Source: Coleophoma eucalyptorum
Lineage: Eukaryota; Ascomycota; Leotiomycetes; Helotiales; Dermateaceae
NCBI GenBank assembly: GCA_026120035.1
Contig: JALRME010000039.1
Span: 62,001 to 126,000, forward strand
DNA length: 64,000 bases
Reading direction: 5' to 3'
Position 1 is the stretch's first letter; each line of letters starts with the position of its first letter. Below are positions 11,146 through 22,337 of the stretch, in pieces. The position numbers and the translations under genes are program-made. The notes under the pieces are model-generated. The model was not told the origin of the DNA. It saw nothing but the letters and a program-made list of their open reading frames with translations, and did not search any database.

Positions 11146-13303
11146 CTACTTTCTCTTTGTCGCATTACCTTTCTTCGCACTTCCAGTTACTTTTCCAGCA
11201 ACATCATCCGCCTTCTTCGCACCGTCAGTGCCAACGGAGACACTTGTATCTGCACCGGCAATAGACTTGAGGGGTTTATTGGCAATCTTCTCCTCAAGCT
11301 CCTCTTCGTCACCACCTTGGCCAAACTCATTGACACGGGTGTAGTCGACCTTGTACTTGTAGCTCTGGTACAAGTACACGAAGAAAATAACATCGTCTCG
11401 AAGAGTAGCCAGCCTATGAAGTAAGGGCATCTTGATGGTGAAAGCGAAAAGATCATCAATGAAAGTGTTCAAGAATTTGTAAGTCATGGCCTTGGCTGGC
11501 ATGTGAGCAACTGACTTCAGACGGTAATTGATATACAATGATGGGACCATCATCAAGAAGCCATAGGCGTAGACACTTCCAACAAGAGTCGCAATGATGA
11601 AGGAGTACCAGGACTTATGAGTGTCGTATACAACAGAATAGCCAGCGTATGCGAGCAGGAGAGGAACAGCGACCATGTACAAGTACTTGAAAGCCACCTC
11701 ATCGTACTCCTTAGTCTTTTGCTCGGTCTCGGAGAGCTCATGCTTATCCTCAAAAGCGATGCGGTATGGAATGAAAGATCCTGGTGCTTCCCGGACCCGA
11801 ACATTAACCACAGTAGTGATCTTCCAGAACTCGAGCAGGATACCCATTCCTTGACTGAAGAGAATCATCCAACTGGTATTCTCATTGTTATCGAGAAGGT
11901 ACAAGAAGATGACGGCTTGCATGAAGACGTTGGCAAGGATCGAGCGGACAGAAATACCGACGTTATTCTTCTTGTTGCGGAAATGGCTGATATCAGACTT
12001 GAACGCGAGCATTTCGAAGATCATGTGGAAGATGCTGACTACTACAGTCGTACCGAGGAGATAAATATTGGTGTCGAGGAGAACCTCTTTGATCATTTCA
12101 AACTCGGAACCATCTCCGCCGCCAGGATTGGAGCCACCTAGTCTAGTTAGTCAAATAGTACTGGTACATTGCACAACAAGGATTAAATACCGGCGGCAGC
12201 ATTTCTTGCGCTTTGCTTAGCCCCCTCGTCAACGCTGGCGAGAATGCTAAACTTCCAGTTGGCAAAATTGTTCAAGTCAACATGGAAAGGAAGTCGGGTG
12301 ACGGTCGAATTTAATGTCGTCATGTGAGATCTGAGTTGCCAAAAGGTGTTGACAAACAAAACTGGGTAATACCATCCGTTCTGTCCAGTTGCATCACGGG
12401 CCCCTGAGGTTTCCATGTGGATATACTGTCGGGCGGCTGGCTGCACAGTTGGGTACTGCATTACACCAGTGTCTGGAACAAAAGACATCGTGAAATTAGG
12501 GTGGTAATGAGAAGTAATTACTCGGCCAGTAGGAATTTCTTCCTCGGGCTATGCACTGTGTCAGCATTTCAAACGGAATGGCGCAAGACATGCATACCTC
12601 TTCTGTCTCATCCGAAGCTGCCAAAAGGTTCTTCGTCTTTATTTGCTTCTTCTGAAGGATGTACTGAGTCAAAGGATGAACGAAGTGGTATGCCCTGGAA
12701 GGGTCATATCCAGGGGTGACGGGGTCGAGCTTGCTTCCACTGATCCCAATATAAAAGTGGCCCCAGAGAGTACCATTATTCTGGACCTCTCTTGGGACAG
12801 CAAAGGTGGTGTCGATGATCCGCTTCTCGTCGAAATTGCCCAGAACGAAGCCCACCTCATCTACAACAATCGCTTCCCTATCAACTTTTGCAAGAGGAGT
12901 ATGGACAAAGGTCGGTGAAACCACGATGGTGATGTCCATTGGTGTATTCTCTGGCCATATTGGCGCAATGCGCTGAGGAATAGGATTGTATACAGCGCCT
13001 TCGTTCAGTGAGTCTGGTCGCGCGTGGAAAGGAGGAATGTCGCCAGTATTCGGGGCCATTGTGACAACGGCTCCGGAAGCATCTGTTGTCGTGGTGGTCT
13101 TAGCCTTGTTGCCGCCAGTGAATTGAGACATTAGCATTTGCATGCCAACAAAGATGGCGATGCCCTGGAGCGCCGACTTCATCATGCCCTGAATGCCATG
13201 ATTAGTACGCTTGCAGCTAATGGGTGCAAGCAAAATAACTTACGCCTTGCCCACCACCTTGTGCTTGCGCACCGGCAGCAGCTGGAGCTGGTGCAGTAGA
13301 CAT
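11146..13303 (-). CDS. CLPTM1-family multi-pass membrane protein
   Basis: Homologous to cleft lip and palate transmembrane protein 1, an ER/Golgi polytopic protein reported to be a lipid scramblase or receptor-trafficking factor in animals; the fungal role is not established. Four exons: 13303-13244, 13188-12598, 12548-12191, 12137-11146; 666 aa. The N-terminus is Ala/Gly/Gln-rich (MSTAPAPAAAGAQAQGGGQG) and is followed by a first hydrophobic helix (ALQGIAIFVGMQMLMSQF). The lumenal part includes FVHPLTQYILQKK and GWYYPVLFVNTFWQLRSH. The C-terminal half has several helices and the conserved stretch YLYMVAVPLLLAYAGYSVVY. The tail is Lys-rich (AKKGNATKRK). Splice phases agree throughout. Confidence 0.9.
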
Positions 13304-14036
13304 GTCGAATGCTGAGCTCTCAATCACCGTCTACTGAGGTTTGGAGAAGACAGCCAGAAGTGGAGGAAGGACAACGTCGATATTCTCGAGGCTGTATTCT
13401 AGATCGCCGACAGCCGAGCAAGGTATTACCCAATCACCAGCCAATGAGAAGCCATGCTGTTAGGCGTGGAGTTCCCCAAGCCCGAGCTCCGAAGCGACCG
13501 ACTACTTAACAGGGCAACTCGGGCAGGTCACAGGTTCTGAATGGACTCAGCATACAGTCAGTCACAGCGGTGTAGTCTCTGAGTCACTAAGTGCTTCTGT
13601 TCAAATTGTATATATAAACGGCAAAGCCCTACCTAGCCAAGGCTCGCAACAAACCACCAGTTATCAGAAATTCTGGAACCGCCTTGTAAGATCTCCCAGC
13701 TCAATCTATTTATCTGCCTTTACGCAACGCAACGTTCTGCCGCCGGTTGAGCAATCACATCAACTAAGAAGTTTCTTTTTCGAATCGATCACGAACGAAC
13801 CCCTTTACTCAACCTATTTATTGTGCTCCTGTCCATCATGTTGCCCAAAGACGCTCGCAGCAAACTTCTGACTCTGTACAGATCGCTTTCTCCGACTTGC
13901 GTTACCTCAGGATCTACCCCCGGTGACACTCGGTGACACTCGATCTTAACTGGCACCAAACTCACCCTATAAGGCCTCCCCTGTTCCTGGAGAATTGTTC
14001 AACGCCGTCCTGATTCAAAGTTAATCTCCTCTGAAG
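13304..14036. promoter_or_regulatory. Divergent promoter region
   Basis: About 730 bases between the divergent CLPTM1-family and LOG-family genes. CT-rich stretches near 13650-13850 and 13950-14030 fit a fungal 5' UTR or promoter on the LOG side. A short direct duplication (GGTGACACTC twice) lies at 13922-13941. Confidence 0.4.
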
Positions 14037-15012
14037 ATGGCTTCCGGAGGCGTCTCCCCATTTGTTAAGCCAGTTGCAGGCGACGATATTGTCATGACTT
14101 CCAACGGCGACATCATGACCAAGACTAGCGGAGCGTTGAGCTCTAACGGTGGCCTAATCATGTCAAACGGCAGTGCACAAGTCAAGCTTACTGATAAGCC
14201 AGGAAGTCAAGTAAAGGTGTGCGTCTTCATGGGTGCCTCTCCAGGAAAGTCAGAAGCACATCTTGCTGCTGCAAGAGCCCTTGCTCAAGCGATGGCGGAC
14301 CAAGACATTGGTAAGTACAAGTATTCATTTGACGGCACGCGAGGAGATCCCTTATCTGGCGAGATTTTTGCTTCGTGCTTGCTTTTTTTTCTTCTCGTTC
14401 CTTTTTATCGGACGTAAGCACTTCCCGAGTAAGATCTGACGTACTGCAGCGCTTGTATACGGAGGCGGTACAGTCGGACTTATGGGCGAGCTTGCTCGCA
14501 CTTTAGTTTCACTCAAAGGCCCGTCTTATGTCCATGGAATCATTCCTCTTCCCCTCGTCAAGTATGAGCGAAGTAGCGAATCTGAGGATGCATCCAAGAA
14601 TGAAGGCATTGAGGGTGTGCCCAAATATGATAACTATGGCAAGACCACTGTTGTTAAGGACATGCACACTCGAAAGCAACTTATGACTTCGGAAGTCCTC
14701 TCTGGCGCCAAGGGATCTGGATTCATAGCACTGAGTGGTGGCTATGGTACTATGGAAGAGTTGATGGAGGTCGTCACGTGGAACCAACTGGGCATCCATG
14801 ATCGAGGTATCTGTCTTTACAATGTTGAAGGCTTCTGGGATGGAATATTGAAGTGGGTGAATGGAGCTGTTGATGCTGGATTCATCTCTACAGGAAGTAG
14901 AACCATCATCAAATCCTCAGACACAGCTGAAGGAGCTCTTCAAGCCCTTCGTGATTACGAGCCGAGCACTGGACGCTTCAAGCTCGAGTGGGGCAATGTC
15001 TGCCAGACCTAG
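14037..15012 (+). CDS. LOG-family protein (lysine decarboxylase-like fold; putative cytokinin-riboside-phosphate phosphoribohydrolase)
   Basis: LOG proteins release free bases from nucleoside 5'-monophosphates; members are often misnamed lysine decarboxylases. Two exons (14037-14310, 14450-15012) give 278 aa. About 60 residues of polar N-terminus precede the Rossmann-like core: VCVFMGASPGKSEAHLAAAR, ALVYGGGTVGLMGELA, DMHTRKQLM and GSGFIALSGGYGTMEELMEV, which corresponds to the family PGGxGTxxE signature with Ser in place of Pro. Arg of the MHTRK motif and Glu of GTMEE are present, so activity is plausible. The exact substrate is inferred from family only. Confidence 0.88.
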
Positions 15013-16137
15013 AAGCACTTATGATGAATGATTGATGTAGATGGATTGAAGGGTGGCACTGTTCTCTCAATTTTGTATCGTCATTTATTGCGGGCGCAGG
15101 GACTTGGTTGAGCAGGTCACAAGTGGGCTGGGTGTTGCATCAGATTGGCTGGTCAAAAACATACAGCGCATAGACAGGTTTACGTTAAAGTGAAATGGGA
15201 GATGTTTGATGATTTCTTTTCTAAACTGGTGGTGTTGGACTGGTGGGCTGAGTTGACATGTAGACATATATTTCAACTGCCATTGCTGCAAACATGGCAA
15301 CCAATGCAATTTTGAATGAAAGGCAAAAAGAAACTTCAAAAAAAGTTGTGTCACCGCTTTCTATGAGAGCAGAGTTGAGACTTTATCAGTCAACCCTAAG
15401 TCTCTACAGAAGAAATTTGCCAGTCCAAATTATGCCTACAGTCATGTATTTGCATGAGTAACTTCGGTACTAGATTTCCACACCAGATAGCTTTCTACCC
15501 TTTGCTCAGCTCACTCACCAGAGATGCCGTCTTGTAAGAGACCTGTATTAATGCAAAAGAATAGAGGTTCGACCATTACATGCTTGCGTAACATACAATG
15601 CAAAAGTAAATACATGTCATATTGCAGCATCTGTGTACAGCATCAAATAAATGCAACTATGAACTCAAGCGAGGCTCAATGTCAGACCCACATGATGAGA
15701 TGTTACACCCGGTTTCCACACATAAGTCTAGTGTAACCGTACTGCCCATATTTAATGAATCAAGGTTTTAAGTAAGGTACTTTATGACTGACTACACGGG
15801 ATTGAATTATAGGTTAAGGTCGGGAGACGCGAGGGCTACATGTAAGTTTTCTTGATCTAGTACTGATACATGTCTGGCAGAATGCAGAAACTACTGCATG
15901 CTGATTTTACCAGTTAGGCAATGTATTGAGATCTGAAGACCCAGTACATTTTAGTTTTTAGGCCCTGCTGAGCTTGCTGTCTACTCTTTCTTTAGAAGAT
16001 GGGCGGTACTCAGGTCTTATTCGTTAAAAACAAAGGGAGAGAAAGATTTCAGCAATGACAGGCCTGCAATACTGTGCCATTGATCTATCATATAATTGTA
16101 CAAGGTCATGAAGTCAGATTTGGAGAAATATCGACGA
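15013..16137. other. Convergent intergenic region
   Basis: About 1.1 kb between the LOG-family gene and the convergent proteasome gene. AT-rich, with no ORF of coding character and no RNA gene recognised. Confidence 0.4.
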
Positions 16138-17032
16138 CTATGTGTCAACCTCCATGGTCTCTCCGCCTTCACCACCTTCTCCCTCCGTGCCGTCAGCCAC
16201 CAAGTCAACCCACTGTCTGACGTCTTGTCCATCGTACAGCTTGAATGGCTCCAGAACTTCGTCCTTGCCCAAGCCAACAACGCCAACACTGCAGTTCTCA
16301 ACAGTCAGCTCCTTATCTTGTGCCAAACTCTCCTTCAACGCCCTCAATCCATGCTTGATCAGATCCTCTTTCCCACATGCCATGAATTCATCCAGATTTC
16401 GCTCGAGGTATGTTCTAGCCATCTGACTTCGAGCACCAATAGCACATGCGACCATCTCTTGTGTCATACCACTAGGTTGGAATTCGAAAAGATGCGGGCC
16501 AGTCTCATCAACGCCTGCAACGAGGAGACCAACACCGTAAGGTCGCTTTCCGTAGTGTTGGGTATTTGTTTGTGCGCGGTCACCGATGGCAGATACCAGT
16601 CGCTCGAGGGGAATGGCGCGGCCATAGGTAAGGCGTGAGGAAAGGGATTGTTGTTTCATGAAGTTGGAAAGAACGCGGGCGTCTGAGGCGAGACCAGCGA
16701 TTGAGAGACCAAGATGCTCATCAATCGCGAAGACTTTCTTCTGGTATGAGGATAACTCTTCTGCATTGCGCTGCGTGGAAGATATGCGTTAGCTAGTAGG
16801 TATATGCATTAAGCACATAGAACAATACCTTTAATGCTACCAGAACGGCATGTGTCTTGCTAACTATTCCCACAACCACTGATCCCTGCTTTACTGCCTC
16901 AGATGCGTACTCGACTTGGAATATCCGTCCTTGTGGTGAACTAGGGGAGTTATTAGCAAGCATTCATACCGCGCGAGCTTCCAGAACAACGTACAAGGTA
17001 ACAGAGTCGTTGTCATAGTTATTTCTGAACAT
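16138..17032 (-). CDS. PRE5: 20S proteasome alpha subunit (human alpha-1 / yeast Pre5 type)
   Basis: Structural alpha-ring subunit of the 20S core particle; alpha subunits gate substrate entry and are not proteolytic. Three exons: 17032-16995, 16940-16829, 16770-16138; 260 aa. The split N-terminus reads [12 protein letters not shown] joined to [20 protein letters not shown], the alpha-subunit signature. It continues with [10 protein letters not shown] and [19 protein letters not shown], then [20 protein letters not shown] and the typical [11 protein letters not shown]. The acidic glutamate/glycine tail ending METMEVDT-like (ETMEVDT) is common in fungi. The yeast-type alpha6 assignment rests on the [15 protein letters not shown] segment. 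Confidence 0.93.
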
Positions 17033-17454
17033 CTTGTTGAGCTTACAGCTGAAGCTGTAAAAGAAGTCTTGGGAAGTGAAGGTTGAAAGGATTAGGATGA
17101 GTGTATGCTCGAAAGAAGGTGGATTGTCTGCTCTTGAGGGAGAGGCAGAGGCAGACACGCTGACGAGCTTCCCCAAGCTACGGATGGCATGGAAAAACTT
17201 AAACCCGAATGCCAAGACCCTTGGAGCCTCATGACAAGCTGCAGCTGGTTACGACAGCAGCCTCGAAACCATAACCATACTCATTATCTCACTTTGCGCA
17301 TTCACAACAGTACATCCTATTTTCAATTATTGTCGCCGGTTGAAGGGTTTCAATAAACTCGTTTCTGAATACTGTTACAACGTGCAGAATCACTTCTTAC
17401 CTAGCCGCGGGCACACGACCACCCACCTTCCGACCACCATACATAACATTCAAG
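17033..17454. promoter_or_regulatory. Divergent promoter between PRE5 and VPS55
   Basis: About 420 bases separate two divergent starts, so the promoters overlap or are shared. No canonical proteasome-associated control element was identified by eye. Confidence 0.4.
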
Positions 17455-17993
17455 ATGACAGCCGGCCTCAAGACTATAATCTCCCTCTCCTTCGTAGGTG
17501 CTCTTCTTATGCGGTTGGATGATTGCTAACAATCTGCGATAACCAGGTCCTCGCCATCGGCTTCCTCCTCGTAATCCTTTCCTGCGCACTCTTCCACCAA
17601 TACCTGCCACTCCTCGTTGTAGCTACCTATGTGCTTGCACCGCTACCAAACTTCATCTGCTCCCGATGCGCCAGCCCTGATGACTTTGTTGAGAGTTCCG
17701 GAAATGCGGTTATCGATTTCGGACGTTTCTGTACTGGATTTTTGGTCGTGATGGGTATTGGTATGTATAGCTTCCATTCCGATCTTCCATGAACGATACT
17801 TGAAGGCTTCGCATCCCGGTATACTAGCAAATGGCCATACTGACTTTATATTTGTATAGCTCTTCCCGCTGTTCTTGCACATTCTCACATCATTCAATTC
17901 CCAGCCATGGTCATGTCGATTATCGGAGGTGTTCTGATTTATGGAACGATTATCAGTTTCGGGATGTTCTTCCAAGAGGAGCAAGAATTCTAG
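17455..17993 (+). CDS. VPS55: Vacuolar protein sorting protein 55 (LEPROT/OB-RGRP family)
   Basis: Small four-helix endosomal membrane protein that acts with Vps68 in late endosome to vacuole traffic. Three exons: 17455-17493, 17547-17760, 17860-17993; 128 aa, the usual size for the family. The protein starts MTAGLKTIISLSFV, joined to LAIGFLLVILSCAL across intron 1. It continues YLPLLVVATYVLAPLPNFIC, then a conserved hydrophilic loop with paired cysteines (CSRC), GRFCTGFLVVMGIALPAVLA across intron 2, and HIIQFPAMVMSIIGGVLIYG. It ends with the acidic FFQEEQEF tail. Family assignment is firm. Confidence 0.93.
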
Positions 17994-18317
17994 GCAATCG
18001 TGAAAAGACGAAGATGGAGTGGTTCGTGTCAATTAGGCGGATTTTGGCCAGTGTAATCATATCAGCGCGGTTAAATCTTATCTGGGATCGTCACAAGCAA
18101 ATTAAGCACTTGTAAAGCATTAACATCTTCTATTTCCTAACTAACTCTATATTGGGTATCGTTGAGTATGGTAATGGTACCTCCCGATTCTATTGATCCA
18201 ACGCCATAACAAACTCCCACTGAGGATACGTTGAGTATCATGATTCTGCTCTATTTCAAAACCAAAAGCCCCATGCAAAGCGCGCCCCCAAGCATCGTAC
18301 ACCATAAGAAACCTGAA
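17994..18317. other. Convergent 3' intergenic region
   Basis: About 320 bases between VPS55 and the convergent aminodeoxychorismate synthase gene; only 3' UTR sequence is expected. Confidence 0.4.
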
Positions 18318-20738
18318 CTAGCAATCGAAAACGCCCAGGGTACTGCTTAATTTCGTGATCATCTCTTCTCTTTCCCCAATGGGTGTACTCAAGGCTGTTA
18401 CAGCACCTCCCGCTCCAATATGCCAGAGCTCGTTCTTATCATCTTCTTCATCATCCCAGCGGAACATACATCTAATATTCACACTGAAATCACCTCTGCC
18501 ACCAATGTCCATGTATCCTACTACCCCGGAGTATAGACTTCTGTCTCTGCTGCCTTCAAGCACGCGAAGGATCTCGCAACTGCGTTTCTTGGGTGCACCA
18601 GTCATGCTTCCAGGTGGAAGGGATGCGGCCAGCACATCTAGTCCTGTATATCGTGTCTGGTGTGCTTCCTTGGAAAATGTGTCTAGGTTTGTGTTTCCTT
18701 TGAAGGGGACCGTAGGTGGGTAGTGCCCTTCAACAACTGATATCATTTGGAAGACGGATGCATATTCTTCAACGACCATCAATCTAGGAACATGAACATT
18801 CCCGCTTCCCAAAACGCTATGGAGATCATGGCGTACCAAATCAACAATCATCAAATTCTCTGCTTCCTCTTTAGGAACGTGCAAGAGAGAATTAGCTTGT
18901 GCAAGGGTCGATACCAATGGCGACTTCTTGACAGTGCCTTTCATTGGACGCAAAGAGCATTTTCCAGTAGTGTCGTCCCATGTGATGAAGCGTTCCGGGG
19001 ATGCAGAGATGAAAGTAGCGCTGCCAAGTCGGAGGTAAGAAGCAAACGGAGCTGGTTGACGTTGTCGCAAAGTCCTGTAGAGGGACCAGGAAAGTGGAAC
19101 ATCTCCGGATTTAGTGCCCACTCCGTCGAGAGTCTCCAACTTGGGCACTGTGACAAGTGTTTGATCCGTCAGGCATAGTTCATAAGAGTCGCCGCTTCGG
19201 ATGTATGTCTGGCAATCCTGGACTTTCTTCTCGTACTCGTCATGATTAGGTGGCTTTATGACTACATCGGAGAAGCGATGACGGATATAATCCGTACTCT
19301 GCTTCAACAGCAGTGAGTCAAGAAACTGGCTAACTTCTTCAAACCAGACCTGAGTTTGGGATTTGCTGTGGAGGCAGGTTTCGTCCTCAAGTATTTGGAT
19401 ATGCATCAAGTTTTTCAGATGGTCTACCACAATACTTTGCGTAACCCAAGCAAAGCAAAGATCTGCGCGTGAGAAAGGCCTGTCCCCAGATTCCACATTG
19501 ATAGTCTCCAGACCCAGCTCGTATGTCGTATAACCCATAAACCCACCCCAGAAAGGAGATTCGGGGTTTGCATTCGTCATTGCCCGTTGTTCAACATAGT
19601 GGCTCAAGTATTGCCAGATTCCACCATACGGGGTAAGACTTATTTGCTCAACTTTGGTGGTTCCAGTAAAAGCCGAAAGAAAATTGTTACCCACAGTATA
19701 CTCTATCCTAGGGCAGTCATCGATATTCATCCCGACAAGGCTGTATCTCCCCTTCACATCCGGGGCTCCCATTTTGACATGTGCGTTGGTGGATTCCAGT
19801 ATGATATTCTGTTTGTTGAATTTACTCTGACTTTCGAGGAAATTCGCGAGACAAAAGGCAGCCGGAAGCTTGATCGTTTGGCATTTGTACCGACGATGAA
19901 GACCATGGTTCGTAAACACATCATTTTGCTTGCTATCCGTTTGTGATAACAAACTCTGTCGAGTTGCAATGTCTCCTTTGACATCCCCTTGGCGAATAAT
20001 ACTGTAGCCTCGTCGCGTCCGATTCCACCATTGCGCATGTTTGAACCAATTTCTGATGACCTTTTGGCTTCCTACATCGGTGCATATCGATTCGGGATGG
20101 TACTGTAGACCCCAGAATGGCTTCGATCTGTGTTTGACTGCAACCAAGATACGTTCGTCTTCTGGCCAACCTTCCTCCGCTTCAACCCAGGCTAGAGGAA
20201 CTAAATTTGGTGCAAGCTGCGGAGCATTATATCTTGAGCTCTCCCACACACGTGGGATGATATCATCCTGCCCAATATCTACGCATAGACTATGGTAGAG
20301 CGTGGTTCGAATGCTACCCAAGCCGTCAAAGATAGTATCCTTCCCACGTCCAGTCTCACCAATATGCCTCACATTTCTAACAATGCCATGCATGGGGCTA
20401 CGCAACCTCCGTATTCGACCACCGAACTCCAGACATAAACTCTGGAAGCCTAAGCATACACCCAAGACCGGTATCGTCTCCTCTTCGCACAGCCTCCATA
20501 TTCTCCTCATGATGCCTACATCCTTCTCATCGGCGGGATGCCCCGGCCCAGGGCCACATACTACGGCCGCATAGTGTCTCAGCTCTGCATGTAAAAGAGC
20601 GTCTGTAGAAAGGGAATGGTTGTCGATTCGTACGGTTCGGACTGTGCAGGCTAGGGTAGTTTCGAGTAAGGAGATGATGTTACTAGAAAAAGAATCGTAG
20701 GCGTCGATAAACAAGATTAGAGGCTTTGGAATGATCAT
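18318..20738 (-). CDS. ABZ1: Aminodeoxychorismate synthase, fused PabA-PabB type
   Basis: Makes 4-amino-4-deoxychorismate from chorismate and glutamine, the first step to p-aminobenzoate and folate. Single exon, 806 aa, in the normal range for the fungal fusion. The N-terminal class I glutamine amidotransferase (about 1-235) has the nucleophile Cys95 in GVCLGFQSL and the His/Glu pair in LQYHPES (214, 216). The C-terminal chorismate-using half has SGDSYELCLTDQT, SYLRLGSATFISASPERFI, RPMKGTVKKS, LIVDLVRH-like (LMIVDLVRHDL), LPPGSMTGAPKKRSCEIL and GAGGAVTALSTPIGEREEM. All expected synthase motifs are seen. It shares a divergent promoter region with the SDR-like gene. Confidence 0.95.
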   Translation of the reverse strand: MIIPKPLILFIDAYDSFSSNIISLLETTLACTVRTVRIDNHSLSTDALLHAELRHYAAVVCGPGPGHPADEKDVGIMRRIWRLCEEETIPVLGVCLGFQSLCLEFGGRIRRLRSPMHGIVRNVRHIGETGRGKDTIFDGLGSIRTTLYHSLCVDIGQDDIIPRVWESSRYNAPQLAPNLVPLAWVEAEEGWPEDERILVAVKHRSKPFWGLQYHPESICTDVGSQKVIRNWFKHAQWWNRTRRGYSIIRQGDVKGDIATRQSLLSQTDSKQNDVFTNHGLHRRYKCQTIKLPAAFCLANFLESQSKFNKQNIILESTNAHVKMGAPDVKGRYSLVGMNIDDCPRIEYTVGNNFLSAFTGTTKVEQISLTPYGGIWQYLSHYVEQRAMTNANPESPFWGGFMGYTTYELGLETINVESGDRPFSRADLCFAWVTQSIVVDHLKNLMHIQILEDETCLHSKSQTQVWFEEVSQFLDSLLLKQSTDYIRHRFSDVVIKPPNHDEYEKKVQDCQTYIRSGDSYELCLTDQTLVTVPKLETLDGVGTKSGDVPLSWSLYRTLRQRQPAPFASYLRLGSATFISASPERFITWDDTTGKCSLRPMKGTVKKSPLVSTLAQANSLLHVPKEEAENLMIVDLVRHDLHSVLGSGNVHVPRLMVVEEYASVFQMISVVEGHYPPTVPFKGNTNLDTFSKEAHQTRYTGLDVLAASLPPGSMTGAPKKRSCEILRVLEGSRDRSLYSGVVGYMDIGGRGDFSVNIRCMFRWDDEEDDKNELWHIGAGGAVTALSTPIGEREEMITKLSSTLGVFDC

Positions 20739-21180
20739 ATTGGAAATTATCGGTTGTTTATAGAGAGTATAACATGGAAGTCGGGCGACCTGGACATTTA
20801 GCCCTGCGAAAGAGAGTCCCCGGGCTAGAAATAAAGAGTCATGGAGATTCGCAAGGACAAGAACGGGCTGTACGGAGATTTTAGTTTTCGGCTCGAGAAA
20901 TACGATAGACTGTCGTAGCCTTGCATAGCCCCTCCTTAACCCGTATCTACCCCGCTACCAATCACATTCTGTTGCAATTGCCGTTGTCAGCCTCGTCGAG
21001 CTCAACTACCGACAGCATCTTAACATGCTGAGAGCCTCGAGTACCATGATAATGCACAGGTGATACATACGAAATGGCCGAACGGAAGATGTCAGAAGCA
21101 GGGGCTGGGAAAGAAGCCAAAGTTCCTATCCCGCCGGCTTCCTTCCGTACGTTTTCATCCCTCCTTCGAATACCCCAATT
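20739..21180. promoter_or_regulatory. Divergent promoter between ABZ1 and the SDR-like gene
   Basis: About 440 bases between opposite starts. No specific site is recognised; the spacing alone suggests shared control sequence. Confidence 0.4.
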
Positions 21181-22337
21181 TTGACAGCTCCAACAGCAAC
21201 GCATAATTCGCCACGAGTATGGTTTATGACCTCAGCTCTGTCGCCGCTTATCGTGAGATTGATTCGGCTTCTACTAGCCCATGGTGACTACGTGGCAGCA
21301 GGGTTACCTCCTGCGGAAATCGAGGATGAGGATCGAAGTGCGGAGTTTAGAGAGTTGATCAACGAGTGCAAGAGTGACAGGAAGGATAGAGATGGTTGGA
21401 AGGACAGAATCCGGGGGATTCGATGTGACGGAAGAATAATGGGACATTGTGGTGCTGCGGTCGCCGAGGCTGTTGCGACATTCGGCAGAATTGATATTCT
21501 GCTTTGCTGCACATCAGAAGGTCGGTGAGCCGAAATTTTGACGCTCGAGAACTTTCCATTGACATATTTCTAGCTGTCGTTGGATCAGTAGAAGAACTTT
21601 CGACAAGCGCTGCTACTCAGAATCTAGTTCGCGACCAGTTTGAGACGATCTTCTTCAGCCAAGTAAACTTCATCAAAGCAACACTACCACTGCTTCGTGA
21701 AAAGCGCACTGGACACATCATTATAATGACAGGGATTACTGGGCATATAGGTACACCAGGTATGCCAATGTACTGTGCATCGACTTGGGCACTGGAAGGG
21801 TATTGCGATTCGTTGGCTTACGAGGTTGCACCATTCAACATCAAAATGACAATCGTGCAGCCAAACAAGGAAATTCCTGTACTTTCAAACAAGATCATAT
21901 TCGCACCGCAGTTACCACAATATGATAGCGCAAACAACCCTGCGCCAGGTCTCCGAGATATTTTGAGTAATGTCGTAAATCTCCATCCCGACACTCACAA
22001 CGAGGATTCGAAAACTAAACACAATAAACAACGGAAGATAGTATCAAGATACCCAATATTAACAAATGATGCAAAAGACAGACTAGTGTTAGAAACTGTC
22101 CATGCCTTGACCGCAATTGGCGGCCACGAGAATCCACCAGCAAGACATATCGTGGGATATGAAGGGGTTGCAAGCGTGAAGGAGAAGCTGAAGACAGTGA
22201 GCGAGGAATTGGAAGACTTTGTAGAAGTCAGTTGCGCCGTCGACATATTCAAAAGTGACGTCGGAAGAGCAGCTCTAGCAAATGCAAATAAGGGCATTGG
22301 AAATACCCCGGGGACTACAGGCACGGCGGATTCGTGA
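21181..22337 (+). CDS. SDR-fold protein, probably non-catalytic
   Basis: Two exons (21181-21520 and 21574-22337) give 367 aa; the donor is an unusual GTCGGT, chosen because it alone keeps the frame (TSEA joined to VVGSVEEL). The fold is that of a short-chain dehydrogenase: FGRIDILLCCTSEA (variant NNAG region), QVNFIKATLPLLREKRTGHI, then MYCASTWALEGYCDSLAYEV and FNIKMTIVQP. Two hallmarks are missing. The N-terminal TGxxxGIG nucleotide loop reads MTSALSPLIVRL, and the catalytic YxxxK reads YCAST, with Thr for Lys. A second methionine start is not needed. Likely a structural or regulatory SDR relative; substrate unknown. Confidence 0.8.
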
